A stretch of 64,000 nt of DNA from Dysgonomonas sp. HGC4 (GCF_001261715.1 NZ_CVRU01000119.1:31355-95354), one strand, 5' to 3'. Shown: positions 52,742 through 62,995, counted from the stretch's first letter. Numbers and translations: made by a program. Notes: a model not told the origin generated them from the letters alone.

Positions 52742-55588
52742 ATGAAAAACAAAATTTTCTTAACACTGCTTGGTATTTTTCTGAGTGTGATCTATTCACA
52801 TGCACAATTGTCAAAGACTATTGATGTCATAACCCCTGGAACATTGTCCGCTTCTCTAGGAGCCGATAAAACAAAAGTAACGGATCTGACTCTTAAGGGT
52901 ACTATTAATGATGCAGACTTTACTACAATCAAGCAGATGTCTTTACTTAAAGTATTAGATATGTCTGAAGTGGAAATTGTAAATGGTGCTATTCCAGCCT
53001 CTGCTTTTGAGAAGAGAGTGATGGATAAAATAGTATTGCCGGAGAGAGTAAAATCTGTTGGATTGGGGGGCTTTTCTAATTTAACTATTTCTACTCTTGA
53101 TTTCTCTGGTTGTGCTGCTTTGGAGTCTTTCGGAAATAGCTGTTTTGTAGGTATTAATATTACGAGTGGCATTATTGACTTATCGGGTTGTACTTCTCTA
53201 AAGTCTTTGGGGCAAGGCTGTTTTGGTGGACTTAGTCAACATATTATTTTACCCTCAGAATTAAAAAACTTAACTAGCCTTTCTTTCGCAGGTTTTAAGG
53301 GTAGTGTAGATCTTCCTTCTCAATTAGAAAGTATTGGAGGTTATGCTTTTCAAAGAGCGGTTTTAAAAGAATTAAAGCTGCCTGCCTCATTAAAAAAAGT
53401 AGATACCTTTGGCTTTACAGAGATTACTATTCCAGAACTTGACTTCTCCGGTTGCGTTGCTTTGGAGTCTTTAGGGAATAATTGTTTCGTAGGTAATAAT
53501 ATTACAAGTGATACTCTTGATTTATCTGGCTGTATTTCTCTAAAGTCTTTAGGTCAAGGCTGTTTTGGTGGATTAAGTAAACATGTTATTTTGCCCTCTA
53601 CTTTGAAGATACTTCACGGTCTTTCTTTCGCAGGTTTTAGAGGTAGTGTAGATCTTCCTTCTCAACTGGAAAGTATTTTGGGCTATGCTTTCCAAAGAGC
53701 GGTTTTAAAAGAATTAAAGCTGCCTGCCTCATTAAAAAAAGTAGATACCTTCGGCTTTACAGAGATTACTATTCCAGAACTTGACTTCTCCGGTTGCGTT
53801 GCTTTGGAGTCTTTAGGGAATAATTGTTTCGTAGGTAATAATATTACAAGTGATACTCTTAATTTATCTGGCTGTATTTCTCTAAAGTCTTTAGGTCAAG
53901 GCTGTTTTGGTGGATTAAGTAAACATGTTATTTTGCCCTCAGAATTAAAAAACTTAACTAGTCTTTCTTTCGCAGATTTTAGGGGTAGTATAGACCTTCC
54001 TTCCCAATTGGAAAGCATTGGAAGTCATGCTTTTCAAAGGGCAGTTTTAAAAGAATTAAAACTACCTGCCTCATTAAAAAAAGTAGATAAATCGGGTTTC
54101 ACAGAGTTAAATATTCCAAAGTTAAGTTTCTCGAATTGTATAAATTTAGAGACCTTGGGTAATAATTGTTTTACTGGAATCAAATTAGAAAGCGATACTA
54201 TCAATTTGTCGGGGTGTCGCTCGTTAAAGGTTATAGGTCAAGGATGTTTTAGTGGATTAAGTAAGCATATTATTTTACCCTCTACTTTGAAGATACTTCA
54301 TGGTCTTTCTTTTGCTTGGTTTGGAGGTAGTGTAGATCTTCCTGCCCAATTGGAAAGTGTTTTGGGTTATTCTTTTCAAGGAGCCTCTTTAAAAGAATTA
54401 ATTATTCCAGTATTTGTAAAATCTCTTGGAGATCGTGCTTTTGAGAATGCCAAGTTGGAGACTCTTGTGTCTTTAAACCCTACCCCTCCCACATTAGGAC
54501 CAAATGTGTTTATAGGAGTTAATAAAACTGCCTGCACACTCTATGTCCCCAGGAGTAGTATCTCATTATACCAAGCTGCTGCTCAATGGAAAGACTTTCT
54601 AATTGAAGAATATAAAGTCTCTTTAATTGATAACTTGGTATACCAAAAATCGACAGAAGAAAACCTTTATCAAGTAAAAACAGAAGAGAGATTTGATGTG
54701 GAAGTCTATGCTAATCTTATGTCCGAAGTAAGTTTAGGTTTGTTTAATGCTAGTAATGGAACTTTTATCGAGGATATTGTAAGTAGTAAAAACGGTAATA
54801 CATATACTTGCCAAGTATCAACAAATCTGCTAAGCGGAAGCTATTTAATTCAACCTTATATTTTAGAGGAAGATGAAGTAAAAGTAATCTCACGTAAAGC
54901 AGGTTCACATATAATTGATCGTTTATTAATAACAGTAAAAAACAATTGGGCTGGATTTTCAGGAAGAAATACAGCCGCAGATTTGAGCAACCACCTGTTA
55001 ATTAATACAGCAAAAGAAGATTTGATGGAAGTGAATACTGATCAGAGCTTTAAAGTTTTAATAAGATCAGCAATCGCGACATTGGGTATTAATGTGGGTT
55101 TATTTAACTATGATGATGGCTCATTTGTTAGCGATATAACAGAGTCCGTAAATGGTAATGTTTTGACTTGTAAAGTGGCGTCTAGCGTGGCAGAAGGAAG
55201 ATATACATTGATCCCTTATCTGATTATTGATAGCAATATTGTATACATAGAACGTTCGCCGGATAAACTTTTCTTAGTAGATCGTTTACCTCTAAATGTT
55301 GTGGCTACAGCAACATCCGTTCTTGAAACGAGAGCATTGGAGATTCCGACATCTCAAATAGATATAGCAGACTTGAAAGTTTATCCAAATCCGGTAACGG
55401 ATATCCTATATCTGGAGTCAGGAGCATCTATTTCAGAACTTCAAGTTTATAGTACAAATGGAAAACTAGTATTAAAACAAGCAAATGTTAGTTCATCTAT
55501 CAATGTTAGTCATTTAGCAAGTGGATCATATATATTGAAACTTCAAATTGGAGATAAATCATATACACATAAACTGATCAAGAAATAA
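52742..55588 (+). CDS. BspA-like leucine-rich-repeat surface protein with T9SS sorting domain
   Basis: 948 residues with a signal peptide ending near YSHAQ. Residues about 60-610 hold BspA/LRR_5 repeats (LDLSGCISLKSLGQGCFGGL and variants), arranged in supra-repeats of 114 residues. Two beta-sandwich-like segments follow (about 645-860). The last 75 residues (KVYPNPVTDILYLESG ... GSYILKLQIGDKSYTHKLIK) are a type A sorting domain of the type IX secretion system, so the protein is exported and probably attached at the cell surface. BspA-like proteins bind host or cell-surface proteins in other Bacteroidota; the target here is unknown. Two copies of a 248-bp stretch are nearly identical, showing a recent expansion. 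Confidence 0.88.
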   Translation: MKNKIFLTLLGIFLSVIYSHAQLSKTIDVITPGTLSASLGADKTKVTDLTLKGTINDADFTTIKQMSLLKVLDMSEVEIVNGAIPASAFEKRVMDKIVLPERVKSVGLGGFSNLTISTLDFSGCAALESFGNSCFVGINITSGIIDLSGCTSLKSLGQGCFGGLSQHIILPSELKNLTSLSFAGFKGSVDLPSQLESIGGYAFQRAVLKELKLPASLKKVDTFGFTEITIPELDFSGCVALESLGNNCFVGNNITSDTLDLSGCISLKSLGQGCFGGLSKHVILPSTLKILHGLSFAGFRGSVDLPSQLESILGYAFQRAVLKELKLPASLKKVDTFGFTEITIPELDFSGCVALESLGNNCFVGNNITSDTLNLSGCISLKSLGQGCFGGLSKHVILPSELKNLTSLSFADFRGSIDLPSQLESIGSHAFQRAVLKELKLPASLKKVDKSGFTELNIPKLSFSNCINLETLGNNCFTGIKLESDTINLSGCRSLKVIGQGCFSGLSKHIILPSTLKILHGLSFAWFGGSVDLPAQLESVLGYSFQGASLKELIIPVFVKSLGDRAFENAKLETLVSLNPTPPTLGPNVFIGVNKTACTLYVPRSSISLYQAAAQWKDFLIEEYKVSLIDNLVYQKSTEENLYQVKTEERFDVEVYANLMSEVSLGLFNASNGTFIEDIVSSKNGNTYTCQVSTNLLSGSYLIQPYILEEDEVKVISRKAGSHIIDRLLITVKNNWAGFSGRNTAADLSNHLLINTAKEDLMEVNTDQSFKVLIRSAIATLGINVGLFNYDDGSFVSDITESVNGNVLTCKVASSVAEGRYTLIPYLIIDSNIVYIERSPDKLFLVDRLPLNVVATATSVLETRALEIPTSQIDIADLKVYPNPVTDILYLESGASISELQVYSTNGKLVLKQANVSSSINVSHLASGSYILKLQIGDKSYTHKLIKK
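53351..53598 (+). repeat. Internal DNA repeat copy 1 in BspA-like gene
   Basis: Matches 53693-53940 with two mismatches seen, at an offset of 342 bp (114 codons, in frame). Confidence 0.85.
53693..53940 (+). repeat. Internal DNA repeat copy 2 in BspA-like gene
   Basis: Partner of 53351-53598; the differences I see are C for T in the TTTGGC/TTCGGC codon pair and A for G in GAT/AAT. Confidence 0.85.
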
Positions 55589-55612
55589 GAAATCTGATCA
55601 GTATATACATTA

Positions 55613-55645
55613 AAAAAAGCGACTAATTATTTAGTCGCTTTTTAC
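55613..55645. terminator. Two-way terminator between BspA-like gene and trxA
   Basis: AAAAAGCGACTAA (55614-55626) and TTAGTCGCTTTTT (55631-55643) form a 13-bp stem with a 4-nt loop, flanked by A-rich and T-rich ends. Confidence 0.85.
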
Positions 55646-55663
55646 ATTTAGAGCAAATATAAA

Positions 55664-55981
55664 TTACTGTAATTGCTTATCAATTTTTTCTACTAAAGCC
55701 GATTTTTGTGCAGCTCCAACTTGTTTGTCTACAATTTCTCCGTTTTTGAAAAACAGAATTGTAGGAATATTGCGGATTCCGAATTTCGATGTAATCTCAT
55801 CATTGTTATCAACATCTACTTTTCCTACTACTACTTTGTCTGCATAGTCAACAGCCAATTCTTCTACGATTGGACCTACCATACGACATGGACCACACCA
55901 TTCTGCCCAAAAATCAACCACGACTAATTTGTCTGATTTTAAAACTTCTTCAAAAGTTGCATCTGTAATTTCAAGTGCCAT
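55664..55981 (-). CDS. trxA: Thioredoxin
   Basis: 105 residues, a single thioredoxin fold. The redox motif is WCGPC in VVDFWAEWCGPCRMV, and the cis-proline is in RNIPTILFFKNGE. No signal peptide, so cytoplasmic. It reduces protein disulfides with electrons from thioredoxin reductase. It reads against the BspA-like gene and is separate from dnaE upstream. Confidence 0.96.
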   Translation of the reverse strand: MALEITDATFEEVLKSDKLVVVDFWAEWCGPCRMVGPIVEELAVDYADKVVVGKVDVDNNDEITSKFGIRNIPTILFFKNGEIVDKQVGAAQKSALVEKIDKQLQ

Positions 55982-56018
55982 ACTACTAATGTTTATTATG
56001 TTTCGTTTAATTTTATAA

Positions 56019-56026
56019 CAAATATA
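56019..56026 (-). promoter_or_regulatory. -7-like box of trxA
   Basis: TATATTTG on the minus strand, an exact TAnnTTTG, 38 bp before the ATG. Confidence 0.45.
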
Positions 56027-56051
56027 ACCAAAGTCTCGGAGATACGGAAAA

Positions 56052-59000
56052 TCAATTTACCTTGAACAGGATGTTTTCATTTTGCTCCAGATAGTCGACC
56101 AATTCCTTACGGATATTGATCTTAAGACCCCGAGCAAAAAGCTCAACTTTCATGTTTCGTTCACCATCGACAATCTCAAAATATAACAACGAATTACCCA
56201 CATTGTTTTTAGTCAGGGTTGATAGCTCTTCTATCATCTGAGCATTCATTTCGTGAATAGGTAATGTGATCGTTATTTTTTCAATAACCTGATCTTTAAC
56301 ATCAGGTAGAAGTTGAATTGATACGATTTTCAATTCGAGTTGGTTCTCGTTGAACCTACGTCCTTGAACGCGTGCTTTTACATATACATAAAGCCCCAAG
56401 CGCCCGTATTTACCAAAATTGATATAATCATCACCAAATAAAGGTATTTCTCCACTTCCAGTGAAATCTTCAATTTTAATAATCATATATGGTTTACCAT
56501 TCTTGGTAATGCCTTCTCTTGCCGCAGAAACAAGTCCTCCGAATGTAACTTCCTTATTTCTTAGAGCTTCCTTGTCTTCTATATCAGCCATTCCTACATT
56601 GCAACCATACTTAAGAGCAATGGCGAACTCATCCAGAGGGTGTGCTGATAGATAGATTCCGATCAATTCGCGCTCTTTGTTGAGTTTCTCAAGATCCGAC
56701 CACTTTTCGGCTTTTGGTATCTCGGGTGGACTGGTTTTATACGAAATATCTTCTCCAAATAATGAGTTTGTTGCCTGTGCTTTATCAATCTGGTATTTGT
56801 TACCATAACGGACAAGCTGATCTATAAATGTTTCTCCTTTCTCGTTGGTTTCAAAAAATTGCTCACGCTCTATTTCAGGGAAATTATCAAAAGCTCCGGC
56901 AAGCGCTAATGACTCTATATTTTTCTTATTACAAGACGATAGATTGACACGTTCTACTAAATCGAATATGTTTTTGTAAGGACCATTTTCAGACCGTTCT
57001 TTAAGAATATCATTTACAGCTCCTCCACCTACACCTTTAATAGCAGCAAGTCCGAAACGTATATCACCTGCCTTATTTACCGAGAATTTAAGATACGATT
57101 CGTTTACGTCCGGTCCAAGTACATTCATCCCCATGTACTTGCATTCATCCATAAACTTCGTGATCTCCGTAATGTTCGATAAGTTTCGAGATAGAACGGC
57201 AGCCATATATTCCGATGGGTAGTTGGCTTTGAGCCACGCTGTTTGATAAGCTATCCACGAATAACATGTTGCATGTGATTTGTTGAAGGCATAAGATGCA
57301 AACTTTTCCCAGTCGGCCCATATTTTATTCAGGGTCTTTTCAGCATGCCCGTTTTTCTTTCCTCCTGCAAGGAATTTTTCTTTTAGGGCATTCATCTTGT
57401 CAATGAGCTTTTTACCCATTGCTTTACGTAACTCATCGGATTGACCACGTGTGAAATCGGCAAGCAGACGAGACAAAAGCATGACTTGCTCCTGATATAC
57501 CGTAATGCCGTATGTCTCGTCAAGATATCTTTCCATGATAGGGATATCATAGGCTATTTCTTCACGACCATGTTTTCGGGCGACAAAGGCTGGAATATAA
57601 TCCATCGGTCCCGGACGATATAAAGCATTCATTGCAATTAAGTCCTCAAACTTTGTAGGCTGAAGTTCCTTTAGGTACTTCTGCATACCGGCAGACTCAA
57701 ACTGAAATGTTCCAGTTGTTTTACCTTGGCTATATAGCTCATAGGTTTTAGTATCTTCTAACGAGATGGTACTGATATCTACATCTTCGCCAGTTGTTTG
57801 CTTTATATTCTCAAGTGCCTCTTTTATAATTGATAGGGTTTTTAAACCCAAAAAGTCCATTTTGATAAGACCTGTTTCTTCGATTACCGATCCTTCATAT
57901 TGAGTGACAAGCATCGTTTCGCCAGTCTCTTTGTCTTCGGCTGTACTTACGGGTACTGTGTCCGAAATAGGGCTCTGACCTATAATAACACCACAAGCAT
58001 GTACTCCTGTATTTCGCACATTACCCTCAAGCATTTGTGCATACTTAAGAGTGTCACGAGTAATGAGGTCTCTACTGTTTGATGCTTCTTTTAGTTCGGG
58101 AACGTATTCAATGGCATCTCTAAGGGTTACTTTCTTTTTATCGGGAATTCTGTCAGGAACTAATTTGGCTAAACGGTTAGATTCAGATAATGGTAACTTC
58201 TGAACACGTGCAACGTCTTTTATTGCCGATTTTGTAGCCATGGTACCATATGTAATAATGTGGGCTACTTTTTCTTGTCCGTATTTGTCGGTTACCCAGC
58301 GTAATACTTCTCCTCGACCATCATCATCAAAGTCGATATCAATATCGGGCATTGATATACGATCAGGATTTAAGAAACGTTCAAACAGCAAGTCATACTT
58401 TATAGGGTCTATATCAGTAATCCCCAAGCAATATGCTACGGCAGAACCTGCTGCCGATCCACGACCAGGGCCTACTGCCACACCCATTCTTCGTGCTGCT
58501 GCTATAAAGTCTTGTACAATAAGGAAATATCCGGGGAATCCCATTGTCTTCATAACATCCAGCTCAAATTCAAGACGTTCGCGGGTTTCATCATTCATAT
58601 CTTTGCCGTAACGTTTTTCGGCACCTATCATTGTTAGGTGCTTCAAATAGTCGGCTTCTAGCTTAATGCGAATCACTTTATCGTATCCACCTAAACGATG
58701 GTATTCTTTTTCTCCGAACTCAGTAATAAGATCGGTTTCATTGTATTTTTCTCTATGGCCGGCTTCTGTACCGAATGAAGGATCAATGTCAAAGAATGGC
58801 ATTAATGCATCCGAATCTATCGAGTAAAACTCAACCTTTTCAGCTATTTCGAGCGTGTTAGAAAGTACATGAGGTATATCTTTGAATACTTCGTTCATTT
58901 CAGCAGTAGTTTTTAACCACTCCTGCTTCGTATATCTCATTCGTTTCGGATCGTCAAGATCTTTACCTGTACTTAAACAGATCAGACGGTCATGAGCTTC

Positions 59001-59786
59001 TGAATCCTCTTCGTTAATAAAGTGTACATCATTTGTTGCTATAACTTTTACGTTATGCTTTTCGCTCAGTTTTAGTAATTCCTGATTTACCCGTTCTTGA
59101 AGAGGATATGCTTCAAGATTAGAATCGGGGCGACTGGTTTTGTGACGTTGAAGTTCAAAATAGAAATCTTCACCGAAAATACTTTTAAACCATTCTATTG
59201 ACTTTTCAACTTCCTCGTGTTCTCCTCTTGTTATCTTTTTAGGTATCTCACCTCCTAAACAAGCTGTGGATACAATTAGTCCTTCGTGATATTTTTCTAA
59301 CAGTTCTTTGTCTATGCGAGGACGCATATAAAAACCTTCAGTCCAGCTTTGTGATACCATTTTGATAAGGTTCTTATATCCCTGATAGTTTTTGGCAAGC
59401 ACAACTAAGTGCCAACCGCTCATGTCGGGTTTCCCTTCTTTTAATTTGCGGTTTCGGTGAGCTACATAGCACTCACAGCCTAAGATAGGTTTGAATAAAT
59501 GAGACTCTTCTTCTTGAAGTTTCTTATTTAATTCTTCTAAAAGTGGACCGTTTTCTCTAGCTTCGGCTATTGCTGCTTTTATTTTTTTTATCTCGGCAAA
59601 TACGGGTGCATTTTTCTTCTTTACATAATTGTAAAATTCTTTGATCCCAAACATTGATCCGTGATCAGTCAAAGCTATAGCTTTCATTCCGTCAGCTTTA
59701 GCTTTGTCAACTAGGCGTGAAATACTGGCTTGCCCATCGAGCAAGGAGTATTGGGAGTGAACGTGTAAGTGTATAAACGGTTGCAT
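56052..59786 (-). CDS. dnaE: DNA polymerase III alpha subunit
   Basis: 1244 residues. The N-terminal PHP domain starts with HLHVHSQYSLLDG and keeps its metal-binding His residues. The polymerase active site is PDIDIDFDD near residue 480 with the two catalytic Asp. GPGRGSAAGSAVAY and FNKSHATCYSWIAYQTAWLK are family blocks. A helix-hairpin region and an OB domain (about 1000-1110) follow. It is the replicative polymerase core. No proofreading exonuclease domain is present, so it is DnaE and not PolC. Confidence 0.97.
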   Translation of the reverse strand: MQPFIHLHVHSQYSLLDGQASISRLVDKAKADGMKAIALTDHGSMFGIKEFYNYVKKKNAPVFAEIKKIKAAIAEARENGPLLEELNKKLQEEESHLFKPILGCECYVAHRNRKLKEGKPDMSGWHLVVLAKNYQGYKNLIKMVSQSWTEGFYMRPRIDKELLEKYHEGLIVSTACLGGEIPKKITRGEHEEVEKSIEWFKSIFGEDFYFELQRHKTSRPDSNLEAYPLQERVNQELLKLSEKHNVKVIATNDVHFINEEDSEAHDRLICLSTGKDLDDPKRMRYTKQEWLKTTAEMNEVFKDIPHVLSNTLEIAEKVEFYSIDSDALMPFFDIDPSFGTEAGHREKYNETDLITEFGEKEYHRLGGYDKVIRIKLEADYLKHLTMIGAEKRYGKDMNDETRERLEFELDVMKTMGFPGYFLIVQDFIAAARRMGVAVGPGRGSAAGSAVAYCLGITDIDPIKYDLLFERFLNPDRISMPDIDIDFDDDGRGEVLRWVTDKYGQEKVAHIITYGTMATKSAIKDVARVQKLPLSESNRLAKLVPDRIPDKKKVTLRDAIEYVPELKEASNSRDLITRDTLKYAQMLEGNVRNTGVHACGVIIGQSPISDTVPVSTAEDKETGETMLVTQYEGSVIEETGLIKMDFLGLKTLSIIKEALENIKQTTGEDVDISTISLEDTKTYELYSQGKTTGTFQFESAGMQKYLKELQPTKFEDLIAMNALYRPGPMDYIPAFVARKHGREEIAYDIPIMERYLDETYGITVYQEQVMLLSRLLADFTRGQSDELRKAMGKKLIDKMNALKEKFLAGGKKNGHAEKTLNKIWADWEKFASYAFNKSHATCYSWIAYQTAWLKANYPSEYMAAVLSRNLSNITEITKFMDECKYMGMNVLGPDVNESYLKFSVNKAGDIRFGLAAIKGVGGGAVNDILKERSENGPYKNIFDLVERVNLSSCNKKNIESLALAGAFDNFPEIEREQFFETNEKGETFIDQLVRYGNKYQIDKAQATNSLFGEDISYKTSPPEIPKAEKWSDLEKLNKERELIGIYLSAHPLDEFAIALKYGCNVGMADIEDKEALRNKEVTFGGLVSAAREGITKNGKPYMIIKIEDFTGSGEIPLFGDDYINFGKYGRLGLYVYVKARVQGRRFNENQLELKIVSIQLLPDVKDQVIEKITITLPIHEMNAQMIEELSTLTKNNVGNSLLYFEIVDGERNMKVELFARGLKINIRKELVDYLEQNENILFKVN

Positions 59787-60048
59787 ATATCTTTGAATTT
59801 ATCCTATAAAGGTATCTCTTTTATCGAAAAAAGATGACTATGTTTTGATCGAAAGTATCGATGACTTTTATCAAGAAAAGTATCAATGCTATGCCTCAGT
59901 AATTTAACTTAAGGCATAGCTTTTTTATTTTTGATTGGAAATGTAATGAAAAATGAGAATATTAAAAACAAGATTTTAGAACCAGCAATGGGAATATATC
60001 TTGTCAGATTCCTTACAGAATAAGTCTGATTTTAGCCTTTTCTATCTG
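59787..60048. other. Spacer between dnaE and ribF with a plus-strand terminator-like hairpin
   Basis: GCTATGCC (59888-59895) and GGCATAGC (about 59913-59920) form an 8-bp stem followed by TTTTTTATTTTT on the plus strand. Both flanking genes are on the minus strand, so a plus-strand transcript would be needed. A repeated AAAGTATCRATG motif lies just before it. Confidence 0.45.
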
Positions 60049-61005
60049 CTATGATTGAGACTTGCTTTGTTGAGAACCTCTTAGCTTTTTAAGGAGGTTA
60101 CCTACGTCTATTTTGTCTTGTTTTATATGTTTGACAAGTGTTTCAAGATCTTTGAACTTCTCGTCAGGGCGCATAAATTCTATGAATTCAACAGAAAGCG
60201 ACTTACCGTATAGGTTTTGATCAAAATCGAGAATGTTAACTTCAAGACTTATATTATCCCCATTATGTAGGGTGGGTCTTTTTCCTATATAGAGCATTCC
60301 TTCGTATTGATCTTCATCAATGAGGACATATACAGCGTATACTCCAAATGCGGGAACAACTTTGAAATCTTCCCATATTTTGATATTTGCAGTGGGGAAA
60401 CCGATGGTACGTCCAACTTGGAAACCTTCAACAATCTGTCCCGAAATGGTATAGTTATAACCTAGTAGTTGGTTTGCTTTAACAACATCTCCTTCACCTA
60501 GTAAGCGTCGAATACGAGATGAGCTTACGTGATTGGATGAATCTAGCTCACAAGCTTGTATTACATCAATTCCTACTTCTTTTCCGTATTGTTGATATTC
60601 TTCAAAACCGTCTTCTCTATTGTGACCAAAGCGATGATCGTAGCCTATTAAAAGGGTTTGTACATTCAATTTGTCCTTTAGAATTTGTTGAATGAATTCT
60701 TTGGCACTTAACGTTGACATCTCTTTGGTAAAGTCAAGAGTCACACAATAATCAACGTCGGTTGTAGCTAAGCGTTTTACCTTCTCCTCATAACCACATA
60801 GTAATGCGGGTTGATAATCGCTGCTCAGTACCCTTCTTGGATGTACCGGAAAGGTTATAACAGCAGATGGAAGATTTTTTTTCTTAGCCTCAATTTTTAG
60901 CTGCTCAATAAGATATTGGTGACCTGTATGTACGCCATCGAAGAAACCGATAGTTGCAACTAATGGCTGATGTTGTGTATTATATGGAGAATTTATTAAG
61001 TCCAT
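60049..61005 (-). CDS. ribF: Bifunctional riboflavin kinase/FAD synthetase
   Basis: 318 residues. The N-terminal nucleotidyltransferase half shows IGFFDGVHTGHQYLI with the HxGH motif and ends with SSSRIRRLLGEGDV; the C-terminal riboflavin kinase half shows GRTIGFPTANI. It makes FMN and then FAD from riboflavin. It is separate from neighbours by 70 and 262 bp, so likely monocistronic. Confidence 0.95.
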   Translation of the reverse strand: MDLINSPYNTQHQPLVATIGFFDGVHTGHQYLIEQLKIEAKKKNLPSAVITFPVHPRRVLSSDYQPALLCGYEEKVKRLATTDVDYCVTLDFTKEMSTLSAKEFIQQILKDKLNVQTLLIGYDHRFGHNREDGFEEYQQYGKEVGIDVIQACELDSSNHVSSSRIRRLLGEGDVVKANQLLGYNYTISGQIVEGFQVGRTIGFPTANIKIWEDFKVVPAFGVYAVYVLIDEDQYEGMLYIGKRPTLHNGDNISLEVNILDFDQNLYGKSLSVEFIEFMRPDEKFKDLETLVKHIKQDKIDVGNLLKKLRGSQQSKSQS

Positions 61006-61075
61006 TCAATTATATTATTGGCATATTTTATAAGAGTATCCATATCCATTTGAGAGGGATAAACATGTCTTTGTA

Positions 61076-61696
61076 TTATTCAAAAACTTTTCTTAAGTCT
61101 TCTTCTTGATCTACTAAATAGGTTTTAAACCCAAACTTTTCTGCAACATCGAGGTTTGATTGTCCATCGTCAAGGAAAAGAGTTTCCTTAGGATCAATTT
61201 GAGCTTCTTTGATTACTGTTTCGAATGATTCTTTCGAAGGTTTTGTGTAGCCCATTTTATATGACCAAAACATTTGATCGAAGAATGCCGATATAGGTTC
61301 TCCCGAAGGCGAAAAATCTTTAGTGTCTGCCCATCCCATAATAACAGGGTTGGTGTTGCTTAGTAAGTATACATTGTATTTTTTGCGAAGCTCCTTTAGT
61401 AACTCGAATTTATATTCGGGTATTCCTGTTAAGAAAGCCAACCAACCAGAATCTATATCTTTGTCAGAAATGTCTTTACCTGCAAGTTTACGCAGTTCAT
61501 CATAAAACTCTTCTTTAGTTATAGTGCCTTCTTCCAGTTGTAAGAAAATACCTTCTTGACGGAATTCACCTAGGAAATCCTCGATATTATCTACTCCTAT
61601 TTCTTTGAAACGTTTTACTGCATTGTCTTTATTAATACTTACGATTACACCTCCAAAATCGAAGAGTAAGTTTTTTATTCCTGTTAAATCAGCCAT
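61076..61696 (-). CDS. HAD-superfamily phosphatase
   Basis: 206 residues. Motif I is LLFDFGGVIV, with the nucleophile Asp but a Gly in the second position; motif II is LLSNTNP; motif IV is LFLDDGQSNLDVAEKFG. The cap is helical (about 20-90). The DFGGV form is usual in YihX-like phosphatases that act on sugar phosphates such as glucose-1-phosphate; the substrate here is unknown. Confidence 0.85.
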   Translation of the reverse strand: MADLTGIKNLLFDFGGVIVSINKDNAVKRFKEIGVDNIEDFLGEFRQEGIFLQLEEGTITKEEFYDELRKLAGKDISDKDIDSGWLAFLTGIPEYKFELLKELRKKYNVYLLSNTNPVIMGWADTKDFSPSGEPISAFFDQMFWSYKMGYTKPSKESFETVIKEAQIDPKETLFLDDGQSNLDVAEKFGFKTYLVDQEEDLRKVFE

Positions 61697-62021
61697 GTCT
61701 AAATGTTTTGAACTGTTTATATTTTAGACTATTCATTTTGGGCAATCTTTGGTAGAATCTACTGAAAACAAATAAGTCTTTGCATTTTTATTTTTGATTA
61801 TGCGAAGTTAATCATTTTAAAAATTATTACTGTCTATTTTATCCATAACTAGTTTGGAATATACATCATTATATTGTCTTCTTTAAATGAATGATAACGT
61901 TAATATCTACAAATAGGATACATAGGACTGTAATCTTAATAGGGTTAATATTCAATAGATTTGTTCTATTATAGGTGATATTTTATTACTTTGCAATTGG
62001 TTTTACCTAATAATTTTGACT
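61697..62021. other. Divergent spacer between HAD phosphatase and LysR genes
   Basis: A 325-bp AT-rich region with no ORF. On the plus strand TTTG (61960-61963) and TTACTTTG (61986-61993) lie 22 bp apart and may form the LysR promoter, with the start near 62000. Confidence 0.45.
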
Positions 62022-62918
62022 ATGCTCAATTTCCGCCTTCGTGTTTTTTATTCAGTGGCTACATTTTGCAGCTTTACAAAGGCTGCCGAAGAAATGTTTA
62101 TTACTCAACCGGCAGTTACAAAGAATATCAAGGAGTTGGAATCAGAATTGAATATTCGTCTCTTTAATCGCATTGCAAATAAGATTACCTTAACGGAGGC
62201 GGGGCGATTGTTATTGCATTATACCGAGCATGTATTGACTCTGGATAAGAAGTTTATGTTCGACTTGGGTGTCTTGAAGCAGAAGTTTGCTGGCGATCTT
62301 AAATTAGGGGCGAGCACAACTATCGGTCAATATGTTTTACCTGCCATACTTGCACAGTTTAATAGGGAGCATCCCGATATAGAACTATCGTTGTTGAATG
62401 ACAATACTCAACGAATAGAAACTGCTCTTGTTGAGAAAGTACTTGATCTGGGTATTATTGAGGGAAATTCTAGAAATAGTCAGTTAAAATATATCCCTTT
62501 TCTTAAGGATGAAATTGTAGCAGTGGTGCATGTTTCGCAACCATTATTCGAGAAAGACGAAATAACGCTGGATGAACTTAAAGAAACGCCTTTGGTATTG
62601 AGAGAAATAGGATCGGGTAGCCTTGAGGTGATTACTGATAAGTTGAAGCAAAAAGGTGTAAAATTAAAAGATCTGAATGTTGTGATGCATTTGGGTAGTA
62701 CCGAAAGCATAAAGACATTTCTTGCAAATTCTAATAGTATAGGGCTTATCTCTATTAATGCGGTCAGTAAAGAAATAGCAAATGGGGAATTTAAGATTAT
62801 TGATATAACCGATTTTGAGATTGAAAGAAATTTCTATTTCATCCATTTACATGGTGTTCCCTCAGGTTTTACGGAGATGTTTATTCAATATGCGCTTAAC
62901 TACTATAACCAGAGGTAA
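62022..62918 (+). CDS. LysR-family regulator
   Basis: 298 residues from the ATG at 62022; a TTG six bases upstream is also in frame. The winged helix-turn-helix is FCSFTKAAEEMFITQPAVTK in the first 60 residues; the rest is the two-lobe effector-binding domain. The next gene is a YeiH-like transporter, and E. coli yeiE-yeiH is the same pairing of a LysR regulator with this transporter. It therefore probably controls the transporter gene. Confidence 0.92.
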   Translation: MLNFRLRVFYSVATFCSFTKAAEEMFITQPAVTKNIKELESELNIRLFNRIANKITLTEAGRLLLHYTEHVLTLDKKFMFDLGVLKQKFAGDLKLGASTTIGQYVLPAILAQFNREHPDIELSLLNDNTQRIETALVEKVLDLGIIEGNSRNSQLKYIPFLKDEIVAVVHVSQPLFEKDEITLDELKETPLVLREIGSGSLEVITDKLKQKGVKLKDLNVVMHLGSTESIKTFLANSNSIGLISINAVSKEIANGEFKIIDITDFEIERNFYFIHLHGVPSGFTEMFIQYALNYYNQR

Positions 62919-62995
62919 TAGGCTATAATATATTTGAATATACAACCAAGCTTTTTTTGATTGACCTTTGTATCTGAAAATTAAACATCAAAAAA

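Noticed and set aside
53000..54500. Regular repeats resembling a CRISPR array
   Set aside because: They are in-frame leucine-rich-repeat codons in one long ORF, with units far too long and no unique spacers. No cas genes are present.
58240..58611. Plus-strand ORF of 123 residues
   Set aside because: It lies opposite the polymerase active site region of dnaE and is a shadow of it.
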